Shown: in pieces, positions 33,535 to 41,805 of the stretch
Layout: each line of letters opens with the position of its first letter
Position numbering within the stretch: the stretch's first letter is position 1
Assembly (NCBI RefSeq): GCF_001593385.1
Contig: NZ_LUVZ01000012.1
Coordinates: 620,001-684,000, forward strand
DNA from: Chryseobacterium cucumeris
GTDB taxonomy: Bacteria; Bacteroidota; Bacteroidia; Flavobacteriales; Weeksellaceae
Reading direction: 5' to 3'
DNA length: 64,000 nucleotides
Notes under the pieces: generated by a model
The model's database searches: none
What the model was told of the DNA's origin: nothing
What the model saw: only the letters and a program-made list of their open reading frames with translations
Translations under genes and position numbers: made by a program

Positions 33535-35652
33535 ATGGGAAGAGATCTTAAATTTACAAGAAATATTGGTATCGCTGCTCACATTGATGCAGGTAAGACT
33601 ACCACTACAGAAAGGATTCTATTCTATACAGGGGTAAACCACAAAATTGGAGAGGTTCACGATGGTGCTTCTACAATGGACTGGATGGAGCAGGAAGCAG
33701 AAAGAGGTATTACTATTACTTCTGCAGCTACCACTTGTTCTTGGAACTTTCCAACAGATCAAGGAAAAGCTTTACCAGAAACTAAACCTTACCACTTCAA
33801 CATCATTGATACACCGGGACACGTTGACTTCACAGTAGAGGTAAACAGATCTTTAAGAGTATTGGATGGATTGGTATTCTTATTTTCTGCAGTAGATGGA
33901 GTAGAGCCTCAGTCTGAAACAAACTGGAGACTTGCTGACAACTACAAAGTTGCAAGAATGGGATTCGTAAACAAAATGGACAGACAAGGTGCTGACTTCC
34001 TTAACGTGGTAAACCAGGTTAAAGAAATGTTAGGATCTAACGCAGTTCCAATCGTTTTACCAATCGGTGCTGAAGAAGATTTCAAAGGGGTTGTTGACTT
34101 AATTAAAAACAGAGCGATCATCTGGGATGAAGCAGGACAAGGAGCTACTTTCGAAGTAGTGCCAATTCCTGAAGATATGAAAGATGAAGTTCTTGAATAT
34201 AGAGAAAAACTAGTAGAAGCTGTTTCTGAGTATGACGAAACTTTGATGGAGAAATTCTTCGAAGATCCGGATTCAATTACAGAAGAAGAAATCAATGCTG
34301 CATTGAGAGCTGCTACTATCGATTTATCTATTATCCCAATGACTTGTGGTTCTTCATTCAAGAATAAAGGAGTACAGTTTATGTTGGATGCAGTATGTAA
34401 ATACTTGCCTTCTCCATTGGATAAAGATGATATCAAAGGTACTGATCCGAGAACAGACGCTGAAATTACAAGAAAACCATCTGTAGATGAGCCTTTCGCA
34501 GCTTTAGCATTTAAGATTGCTACTGACCCATTCGTGGGAAGATTAGCATTCTTCAGAGCTTACTCTGGAAGACTGGATGCTGGTTCTTATATCTTGAACT
34601 CTCGTTCAGGAGATAAAGAAAGAATCTCAAGAATCTATCAGATGCACGCTAACAAACAAAACCCGGTAGAATATATTGAAGCTGGTGATATTGGTGCAGC
34701 GGTAGGATTCAAATCTATCAAAACTGGTGATACGATGTGTGATGAGAAAAACCCAATCGTTCTTGAATCGATGGTTTTCCCTGATCCGGTAATCGGTATC
34801 GCTGTTGAGCCTAAAACTAAAGCTGACCAGGATAAAATGGGTAACGCTCTAGCTAAATTGGCTGAAGAAGATCCAACGTTTACTGTAAGAACTGACGAAG
34901 CTTCTGGACAAACGATCATCTCTGGTATGGGTGAGCTTCACTTAGATATCATTGTAGACCGTATGAAGAGAGAGTTCAAGGTTGAAGTAAACCAGGGACA
35001 ACCTCAGGTAGAGTACAAAGAAAACTTAACAAAAGTTGCCAGCCACAGAGAAGTTTACAAAAAGCAATCTGGAGGTAAAGGTAAATTTGCTGACATTGTA
35101 TTTGAACTAGGACCTGCAGACGAAGGTAAAGTTGGTTTAGAATTCATCAATGAGATCAAAGGTGGTAACGTTCCTAGAGAATTCGTTCCTGCAATTGAAA
35201 AAGGATTTAAAGCTGCAATGAAGAACGGTCCATTGGCTGGTTTCGAAGTTGAAGGTATTAAAGTTACTCTTAAAGATGGATCTTTCCACGCAGTGGATTC
35301 TGACGCTCTTTCTTTCGAAATGGCTGCTAAGCTAGGATTTAAAGAAGCTGGTAAAGCTGCTAAACCAGTAATTATGGAGCCTATTATGAAACTGGAAGTT
35401 GTAACTCCGGAAGAATATATGGGTAACATCATTGGTGACCTTAACAAGAGAAGAGGTACTATCAGTGGCCAGGAAGAGAAAAACGGAGCTGTTGTAATCA
35501 AAGGTTCTGTTCCACTTTCTGAAATGTTTGGATATGTAACAACTCTAAGAACACTTTCATCAGGAAGAGCTACTTCTTCTATGGAATTAGAGAAATACGC
35601 ACCAACTCCACAAAACGTTGCTGAAGAAATCATAGCTAAAGCAAAAGGTTAA
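33535..35652 (+). CDS. fusA: Elongation factor G
   Basis: A 705-residue translational GTPase that moves tRNAs and mRNA after peptide bond formation and helps recycle ribosomes. The G motifs are intact: AHIDAGKTT (P-loop), DTPGHVDF (switch II) and NKMDRQGAD (guanine recognition). The C-terminal domain IV and V sequences ([26 protein letters not shown]) are complete. No tuf gene follows, unlike in many other bacteria. Confidence 0.97.
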   Translation: MGRDLKFTRNIGIAAHIDAGKTTTTERILFYTGVNHKIGEVHDGASTMDWMEQEAERGITITSAATTCSWNFPTDQGKALPETKPYHFNIIDTPGHVDFTVEVNRSLRVLDGLVFLFSAVDGVEPQSETNWRLADNYKVARMGFVNKMDRQGADFLNVVNQVKEMLGSNAVPIVLPIGAEEDFKGVVDLIKNRAIIWDEAGQGATFEVVPIPEDMKDEVLEYREKLVEAVSEYDETLMEKFFEDPDSITEEEINAALRAATIDLSIIPMTCGSSFKNKGVQFMLDAVCKYLPSPLDKDDIKGTDPRTDAEITRKPSVDEPFAALAFKIATDPFVGRLAFFRAYSGRLDAGSYILNSRSGDKERISRIYQMHANKQNPVEYIEAGDIGAAVGFKSIKTGDTMCDEKNPIVLESMVFPDPVIGIAVEPKTKADQDKMGNALAKLAEEDPTFTVRTDEASGQTIISGMGELHLDIIVDRMKREFKVEVNQGQPQVEYKENLTKVASHREVYKKQSGGKGKFADIVFELGPADEGKVGLEFINEIKGGNVPREFVPAIEKGFKAAMKNGPLAGFEVEGIKVTLKDGSFHAVDSDALSFEMAAKLGFKEAGKAAKPVIMEPIMKLEVVTPEEYMGNIIGDLNKRRGTISGQEEKNGAVVIKGSVPLSEMFGYVTTLRTLSSGRATSSMELEKYAPTPQNVAEEIIAKAKG

Positions 35653-35668
35653 TTTTTAAATTAAAGAA

Positions 35669-35974
35669 ATGTCACAAAGAATCAGAATAAAACTAAAATC
35701 TTACGATTACAACTTGGTAGACAAGTCTGCTGAGAAAATCGTAAAAACGGTAAAGGCTACTGGTGCTGTTGTAAACGGTCCTATTCCATTACCAACGAAT
35801 AAGAGAATCTTCACAGTGTTGAGATCTCCGCACGTAAACAAGAAAGCAAGAGAGCAGTTCCAACTTTCAGCTCACAAGAGACTAATGGATATCTACTCTT
35901 CTTCTTCTAAGACTGTTGATGCTCTAATGAAATTAGAACTTCCTTCAGGTGTAGACGTTGAAATTAAAGTGTGA
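35669..35974 (+). CDS. rpsJ: 30S ribosomal protein S10
   Basis: A 101-residue protein of the 30S head, also a transcription antitermination partner (NusE). The family pattern [21 protein letters not shown] and the loop [12 protein letters not shown] are present. In the classical S10 operon rpsJ is followed directly by rplC; here it ends the str operon at two terminators and rplC lies about 16 kb away. Confidence 0.97.
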   Translation: MSQRIRIKLKSYDYNLVDKSAEKIVKTVKATGAVVNGPIPLPTNKRIFTVLRSPHVNKKAREQFQLSAHKRLMDIYSSSSKTVDALMKLELPSGVDVEIKV

Positions 35975-36001
35975 TAAATGCATACTTTGCAATGATTATA
36001 C

Positions 36002-36032
36002 AATCCGTTCCTTTTCAGGGACGGATTTTTTT
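36002..36032 (+). terminator. First terminator of the str operon
   Basis: An AATCCGTTCC/GGGACGGATT stem with one wobble pair, then TTTTTTT. Confidence 0.85.
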
Positions 36033-36061
36033 ATAACTATGACTTTTAAAAAATTAATAGA

Positions 36062-36097
36062 AAAGCCGGTTTGTATTTTATCAAATCGGCTTTTTTT
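36062..36097 (+). terminator. Second tandem terminator of the str operon
   Basis: An AAAGCCGGTTTG/CAAATCGGCTTT stem with one G-T pair, 8-base loop and a T-run. Two terminators in a row seal the highly expressed operon. Confidence 0.85.
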
Positions 36098-36294
36098 GCA
36101 TTGTACTTTCTATAATGATAAAAGATCTTCTTGGGTTTTGTCTTAATAATACAGATAATCCATTTGGGGATCTTAAAGAGTCTGTGAACTAGGTTAATAA
36201 TCTGATATTGGCCGGGCTTTTCATGGTGACATATGTCACACTGATTTGTTTATTTAGAATTAATAAAAATAATAATTTTGCAAAAAATTATCAG

Positions 36295-38466
36295 ATGAAT
36301 AAAGTAGTATCCTTTTCTCTGCTTGTATTGGGTGGGGTTTTCGTAAATGCACAGAAAGTTAACGATTCTATCAAAAAGTCGAAAGAAATTGATGAAGTAG
36401 AATTATTCGGTGAAAGAAAAAAGCAACCGCAAGGTTTGGAAGCAATCACAAGATTGCCTTTAAAAACCAGAGACCAGATTCAGAGTATTTCCGTAATCTC
36501 GCATAAAGTAATTGAAGACCTTGGAGGGCTGACGGTTACTGATGTAGCAAAGAATGTTCCGGGAGTAACTCAGTTCGGCAGCTATGGAGGGACCAGAGAA
36601 AGTATGTCTATCAGAGGATACAGAGGAGTACCCGTTTTAAAAAATGGAGTCCAGATGGATTCTGATTTCCGTACTGCAGGAATGCTTACCGATATGCAGG
36701 GAATAGAAAGTATTCAGATAATTAAAGGTTCTGCTGCCGTTACACAAGGAATAGGGGATGGTCTAGGCTCTGCAGGTGGAGTGATAAATGTGGTAACTAA
36801 AGTACCCAAATTTATCAACCAGACTAATGTAGGTTTCAGATATGGAAGCTGGGATTTCTATAGACCAACAGTCGATTTTCAGAGAGTACTAGATTCTCAG
36901 GGGAAAGTTGCAGTGAGACTAAATGCTGCTTACCAAAATAATAACAGCTTCAGAAGATTTATTAATACAGAACGTATTTATGTAAATCCATCTATTGCCA
37001 TTCGTCCGGATGATAAAACGGAGATTGTAGTGGAAATGGATTATATGCATAACAATACAACACCAGATAGAGGAACTGTAAACCTTGCTAAAGGAGATAC
37101 AGAAGCAATATACAGAATGCCAGGTAGAAAATTCCTTGGTTTTTCTACAGATAAAGCAAAGACTGAAACATTCAACTTTTCAACAACTGTTACACGAAAA
37201 CTGACTGAAAAATTGAAGGTAAGAGCGGCTTATATGAGCTCATCCTATCAGACCGAAATTGTAGGTGCAGCCCTGGCACCTCTAAAGAGAGATAATCCGA
37301 CAGAATTCCGTAACAGAACATTAACAAGATCTGACAGGGAAGATTTAAATAAGGTATTCCAATTTGATTTTATTGGTGCTGATGTAATGACAGGGTTCAT
37401 GAAACATACTTTCCAGGTAGGTTTTGACTGGAAAGAATCTAACGTTACTACAACTTCATATAAAGCAAAAGATGTTGACCAGATCAATGTTCTGAATGAA
37501 ATCAACAATATCCTGCCTGCCGGAGTTAATATAGACTTATCAACAGCTAATGCAATCAATACGGTAGCTCCTACTATGGGATTAATGGCACAGGATGTTA
37601 TTACGTTCAACAAATATATAAAGGCTCATCTAGGAGTTCGTTATAGCAGACTCATCGGTTCGGATAAAGAAAAAGACTACGCATGGAACCCTTCATTGGG
37701 AATTATGATTTCTCCGATTGAAAATATGAACATCTTTGGTTCCTATACAAGTACTACAGCGTTGAGAAGTTCCAATAACGTATTGTTTACCGGTGGAACT
37801 GTTGGAGCTTCCACTACAAAACAATGGGAGGCTGGAATTAAGTCCGACTGGCTGAATGAAAGATTGAGATTTAATGTAACCGTTTTTGATATCAATACGG
37901 ATAATTTATCATATGAACTTCTTGATGGTGGAAACCCTACAGGGAAATATGCACTTGCAGGTAACCTAAAAAGACAAGGTGTAGAAGTGGAGTTGATAGG
38001 TAAAATTCTTCCCAACCTACAGGTAATGACCGGATGGGCCTATGTAGATGCACAGTATAAAGACAGTCCTTCATTTGTGAACGGTTCAGCACCTATTAAT
38101 ACTCCTAAACATTCTGCTAATGCATGGTTGAATTATAAATTCGATAAGGGGATTCTTACAGGTCTTGACGTAGGAGCCGGAATTTATTTTGTTGGAGAAA
38201 GACCGGTAGATGATTATAAACAGAAATATACCAATACAGAAAACGGTCATGTGAACGGAACCCAGCCTGGAGAAAAACCTTTTTTCATGCCGCACTATAC
38301 TACGGTAGATGCCCAAATAGGATATTCCTTCAAAAATGGATTAGGATTAAGAGGATTCTTCAATAATATTTTTGATTCCGTAGGATATAACTCTTATTTC
38401 AGAGGCGGATATATTGATCAGATCCAGCCAAGAAACTTTGCTGTACAGGTAAACTATAAATTCTAA
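36295..38466 (+). CDS. TonB-dependent (siderophore-type) outer-membrane receptor
   Basis: About 723 residues from MNKVVSFS at 36295, with a signal peptide ending VNAQ. I reject the longer frame from 36208 because its extra 29 residues run through the -7 box. A plug domain follows (about 50-165; VISHKVIEDLGGLTVTDVAKNVPGV, SIRGYRG), then a 22-strand barrel closing with FAVQVNYKF. The arrangement fits ferric-siderophore receptors; the ligand is unknown. There is no carboxypeptidase-like extension of the SusC type. A small lipoprotein gene starts 10 bases after its stop. Confidence 0.9.
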   Translation: MNKVVSFSLLVLGGVFVNAQKVNDSIKKSKEIDEVELFGERKKQPQGLEAITRLPLKTRDQIQSISVISHKVIEDLGGLTVTDVAKNVPGVTQFGSYGGTRESMSIRGYRGVPVLKNGVQMDSDFRTAGMLTDMQGIESIQIIKGSAAVTQGIGDGLGSAGGVINVVTKVPKFINQTNVGFRYGSWDFYRPTVDFQRVLDSQGKVAVRLNAAYQNNNSFRRFINTERIYVNPSIAIRPDDKTEIVVEMDYMHNNTTPDRGTVNLAKGDTEAIYRMPGRKFLGFSTDKAKTETFNFSTTVTRKLTEKLKVRAAYMSSSYQTEIVGAALAPLKRDNPTEFRNRTLTRSDREDLNKVFQFDFIGADVMTGFMKHTFQVGFDWKESNVTTTSYKAKDVDQINVLNEINNILPAGVNIDLSTANAINTVAPTMGLMAQDVITFNKYIKAHLGVRYSRLIGSDKEKDYAWNPSLGIMISPIENMNIFGSYTSTTALRSSNNVLFTGGTVGASTTKQWEAGIKSDWLNERLRFNVTVFDINTDNLSYELLDGGNPTGKYALAGNLKRQGVEVELIGKILPNLQVMTGWAYVDAQYKDSPSFVNGSAPINTPKHSANAWLNYKFDKGILTGLDVGAGIYFVGERPVDDYKQKYTNTENGHVNGTQPGEKPFFMPHYTTVDAQIGYSFKNGLGLRGFFNNIFDSVGYNSYFRGGYIDQIQPRNFAVQVNYKF

Positions 38467-38476
38467 CACAAAAATT

Positions 38477-38764
38477 ATGAAAATTAGCAGAACAGTATTC
38501 TTATTATTAATTGCCGTTGCCGGTTTAAGCTCATGTTCCGAAGAACATTTATCCGAAGAAGAACTGAAAACAGCAAGAGAAAATATAGAAAGACATTACA
38601 CAAATCCCAGAAGTATATATTCATGGGGTAATATTTCTCCCTGGAAGGATCATTGGAATAATACATTTTATCCAAAACCATTTTCATCTGCTCAAATCGG
38701 AAAGAGTATGATAGCGGAAGAAAAACAAAACCTTGAAAACCGTTTTTCAGGAAAAATCAAATAA
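38477..38764 (+). CDS. Small lipoprotein linked to the TonB receptor
   Basis: A 95-residue protein with a signal peptide and lipobox LSSC (Cys20). The mature part is charged, with tryptophans in YSWGNISPWKDHWNNTFYPKPF and a helical C-terminus. I do not recognise a family. The 10-base gap to the receptor and the shared downstream terminator suggest it is made with the receptor and may sit beside it in the outer membrane. Confidence 0.75.
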   Translation: MKISRTVFLLLIAVAGLSSCSEEHLSEEELKTARENIERHYTNPRSIYSWGNISPWKDHWNNTFYPKPFSSAQIGKSMIAEEKQNLENRFSGKIK

Positions 38765-38797
38765 TATATTTCAAACATTCATATCAATTTTAATTAG

Positions 38798-38835
38798 AAA
38801 ACATTAAGACAGTACTATTGTCTTAATGTTTTTGT
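38798..38835 (+). terminator. Intrinsic terminator after the receptor/lipoprotein pair
   Basis: A long stem AAAACATTAAGACA with TTGTCTTAATGTTTTT around a 6- to 8-base loop. Confidence 0.88.
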
Positions 38836-38890
38836 TTGTATTTATGATTCCTGATTCCTGTTAATTTTATACATTTAATCAATCTATAAA

Positions 38891-39397
38891 ATGATCACCA
38901 TGGAAAAAATGAACCATAGCTTTTTTGAGAAATTTTCAAACTGGGCTGTAAAATTTACAGGAAGTCCATATGCTTTTATAGGAGCCTTTATTATTGTAGT
39001 AATATGGGCAGTAACAGGACCTTTTTTTAATTATTCTGAAACCTGGCAGCTGGTAATCAACACCGGAACTACAATCATTACTTTTCTGATGGTATTCCTC
39101 ATTCAGAAAGCTCAAAACAAAGACTCCAAAGCCATACAGATTAAACTCAATGAGCTTATTGCGGCTCACGAAAAAGCAAGCAATCGCATTGTGGATATTG
39201 AAGATCTTACAGAAGCAGAGCTGGATCAGCTCCATGTCTACTATGAAAAACTGGGTGAGCTGGCCAAAAAAGATGCGGATATCCATACGTCTCATTCCAT
39301 TGATGCAGCACAGAGGAATCATGATTACAAATATGAGTTCTTTAAAAGAAAACATGAAGAATGGATACAGAAACAGGGACATAAAAAACAGAATTAA
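38891..39397 (+). CDS. Low-affinity iron permease family protein
   Basis: A 168-residue protein with two membrane segments (about 28-47 and 56-78, FIGAFIIVVIWAVTGPFF and LVINTGTTIITFLMVFLIQ) and a long charged cytoplasmic helix carrying the conserved NKDSKAIQIKLNELI motif. This matches the PF04120 iron_permease family, whose transport role was proposed in yeast and is unproven in bacteria. An ATG at 38900 (MEKMNHSF) is an equally good start. It lies next to a TonB receptor, which fits an iron theme, but it has its own promoter region. Confidence 0.82.
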   Translation: MITMEKMNHSFFEKFSNWAVKFTGSPYAFIGAFIIVVIWAVTGPFFNYSETWQLVINTGTTIITFLMVFLIQKAQNKDSKAIQIKLNELIAAHEKASNRIVDIEDLTEAELDQLHVYYEKLGELAKKDADIHTSHSIDAAQRNHDYKYEFFKRKHEEWIQKQGHKKQN

Positions 39398-39539
39398 AAA
39401 TTTTCTAAATATTTTTGAATATTATGGTTTTTTTTAATTCTCTTATTGGTGTTATTATGGATTTCAGTGGTTGTTTTTAATTTTTAATCTTGTTTTTAGT
39501 GTTTGTTTTAATAAATATTTACTTTTATTGAAAAAACAT

Positions 39540-41747
39540 ATGAAAGTAAAATTATTTTGTTTGCCGATATTCCTGTTAGCAATATCCGCGAATGCCCAAT
39601 GGAGCAGAGGATTGCCTCAGCAGAAAATAATAAAAAAAAGTGATCATTCTGTTTATTACAAGCTTGATATTGACCAGATAAGAACACAGCTGCTAAGAGC
39701 TCCTAAAATAGGTGAAGGTTCTCCCATCACTATTAATATTCCAACTCTTGAAGGCAAAATTGAGAAATTTACAGTCAGTAGTTTTCCAGTAATGGATGAA
39801 ACTTTGGCTAACAAATACCAGCTGGGATCCTATGTTGGAATTGGCGTTGATGATCCTACTAAATATATTAGATTCAGTGTTGCTCCCCATGATTTTCAGT
39901 CTATGATTATTGGTGCTGATGGTCAATATGAATTTATAGAACCTGCAACGTCTGATAAGTCTTATTATTCCGTACATGGAAAGACTAATAAAAGCGGACA
40001 TGCATTTGCCTGCTCTACCAAAGAAGATAAAGAAGCTGTGGCTAATCTTGAAAAGCTTAAGAATTCTGGAGCAGCAGCAAAATCAAATAATAAAACCTTC
40101 CATACCTTAAGATTGGCCATGTCTGTTACAGGTGAGTATACTGCCTATTTTGGTGGTGTTGCTGGCGCACTGACACAGATCAATGCTACTTTATCAAGAG
40201 TAAACGGTGTATTTGAAAAAGAATTTAATCTTCATGTCAATGCAATTGATGCTCCTAACCTGATATTTACTAACGCAGCTACCGATCCTTACAGTGATTC
40301 CAGTCAGATGTGTAAATGGAATTATGAGCTGATGAATACATTGCATGGAGGAGCTTATGGGGTTACAGATGCTAATTTTGATATAGGTCACTTGTTCGGA
40401 GCTTCCGGAGGAGGTGGAAATGCAGGCTGTATAGGCTGTATAGGAAATAATGATACATCTACAACTATTAATCCTGATTGTGATAATTTACCTTCTCCAA
40501 ATAACTACAAAGGAAGCGGTTTTACTTCCCCTGCGAATAGCATACCACAGGGTGATAACTTTGATATAGATTATGTAGCACACGAGATGGGACATCAGCT
40601 TGGAGATAACCATACTTTCAGCAGAGATGAAGGAACGGGTTCTAATACTTATGTAGAACCAGGTACAGGAAGTTCTATTATGGGATATGCGGGGCTTTGG
40701 GGAAGTATGTCTGTTCAGTCACATTCAGATGCCTATTTTCATAGTGTAAGTATTGATCAGGTACAGGCTAATCTTGCTGCGGTAACCGTTGATGTGGAAA
40801 CACCAATCACCAATAATCCGCCGGTTGTAACGGCCATGAATACGACGTATACCATTCCGAAATCTACAGCATTCGTGCTGACTGCTTCGGCAACTGATCC
40901 AGATGGTGATGCTCTGACTTATTGCTGGGAACAGGTGAATTCAAGTAGCCTTTCCGGAGGGGTAACCAAAACCAATATCGGAAATACAAGTTCAGGAGCA
41001 AACTTTAGATCCTGGGCGCCTACCACAAGTCCTACCAGATATTTCCCTAAGCTGGCAACCGTATTGGGAGGAGCTGTAAAAAATACAACAGATTTTGAAG
41101 CTGCAAGTACGGTAGCAAGAACGACTAACTTCCGCGTGACAGTAAGAGATAACAAACCAGGAGGACAGGCTCAGACTGCTTATGCTACACAAACTGTTGT
41201 AGTAGGTTCTGCAGCGGCATTTACTGTAAACACAACATCATTGACACCTAATGTGAACTCTGCAATTGCATGGACTGTTTCCGGAACAACAGCTGCTCCA
41301 TATAATGTAGCTAATGTAAAAATTGATTATACAGAAGACGCGGGAGCATCCTGGAATGTCCTTGCTGCATCAGTTCCGAATAGCGGATCGGCAAACGTTT
41401 TCATCCCTGCATCTTTAGCCGGAAAAACAATTCACTTGAGAGTTTCAGCAATCGGAAATGTTTTCTATGCCGTGAAGCAGGCTACCGTGTCCAGTCTACT
41501 GGCAGTTTCTGAAGGAGAAAATGTGAAATCTGTTAAAATCTATCCAAACCCTGTAGAAGATGTATTGAATGTGATGAATGTCTCTTCCAGTGCTTCTTAT
41601 GAAATTTTTAATGCTCCAGGCCAGTTGATTGCAAAAGGAACAATAGGAGAAGGCAAAATTAATGTAAGAACTCTTGTGAAAGGAATCTACTTTATTACTA
41701 TTACCAATAAAGAAGAAAAGAGTACCACTAAGTTTGTAAAAAAATAA
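39540..41747 (+). CDS. Secreted reprolysin-type metalloprotease with T9SS sorting domain
   Basis: About 735 residues from MKVKLFCL at 39540, with a signal peptide ending SANAQ; the upstream 23 residues of the longer frame would block the signal and are rejected. A prodomain occupies about 25-180. The zinc site is HEMGHQLGDNHTF (HExxHxxGxxH, about 356-366) with the Met-turn SIMGYAG after it. Beta-sandwich domains follow (NNPPVVTAMNTTYTIP, DPDGDALTYCWEQ). The C-terminal 75 residues (VKIYPNPVEDVLNV to KFVKK) are a type A type IX secretion signal, so the enzyme is exported through the outer membrane. Confidence 0.92.
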   Translation: MKVKLFCLPIFLLAISANAQWSRGLPQQKIIKKSDHSVYYKLDIDQIRTQLLRAPKIGEGSPITINIPTLEGKIEKFTVSSFPVMDETLANKYQLGSYVGIGVDDPTKYIRFSVAPHDFQSMIIGADGQYEFIEPATSDKSYYSVHGKTNKSGHAFACSTKEDKEAVANLEKLKNSGAAAKSNNKTFHTLRLAMSVTGEYTAYFGGVAGALTQINATLSRVNGVFEKEFNLHVNAIDAPNLIFTNAATDPYSDSSQMCKWNYELMNTLHGGAYGVTDANFDIGHLFGASGGGGNAGCIGCIGNNDTSTTINPDCDNLPSPNNYKGSGFTSPANSIPQGDNFDIDYVAHEMGHQLGDNHTFSRDEGTGSNTYVEPGTGSSIMGYAGLWGSMSVQSHSDAYFHSVSIDQVQANLAAVTVDVETPITNNPPVVTAMNTTYTIPKSTAFVLTASATDPDGDALTYCWEQVNSSSLSGGVTKTNIGNTSSGANFRSWAPTTSPTRYFPKLATVLGGAVKNTTDFEAASTVARTTNFRVTVRDNKPGGQAQTAYATQTVVVGSAAAFTVNTTSLTPNVNSAIAWTVSGTTAAPYNVANVKIDYTEDAGASWNVLAASVPNSGSANVFIPASLAGKTIHLRVSAIGNVFYAVKQATVSSLLAVSEGENVKSVKIYPNPVEDVLNVMNVSSSASYEIFNAPGQLIAKGTIGEGKINVRTLVKGIYFITITNKEEKSTTKFVKK

Positions 41748-41767
41748 TCCGGTTAACAATCAAATAA

Positions 41768-41795
41768 AAACCTCTGATCACTCAGAGGTTTTTTT
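41768..41795. terminator. Bidirectional terminator between convergent genes
   Basis: An AACCTCTGA/TCAGAGGTT stem with a 4-base loop, A-run on the left and T-run on the right. Confidence 0.88.
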
Positions 41796-41805
41796 ATGGT
41801 TTATA

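Larger units (their letters stand above)
35975..36294. other. 320-base spacer between rpsJ and the TonB receptor gene
   Basis: Holds two tandem terminators, the second copy of the ATTGTACTT-CTATAATGATA word (36100-36120) and a TAATTTTG -7-like box at 36273-36280, 15 bases before the receptor start codon. No gene is supported. Confidence 0.5.

Noticed and set aside
36208..36294. Upstream extension of the TonB receptor
   Set aside because: It runs through the -7 box and places 29 residues before a normal signal peptide.
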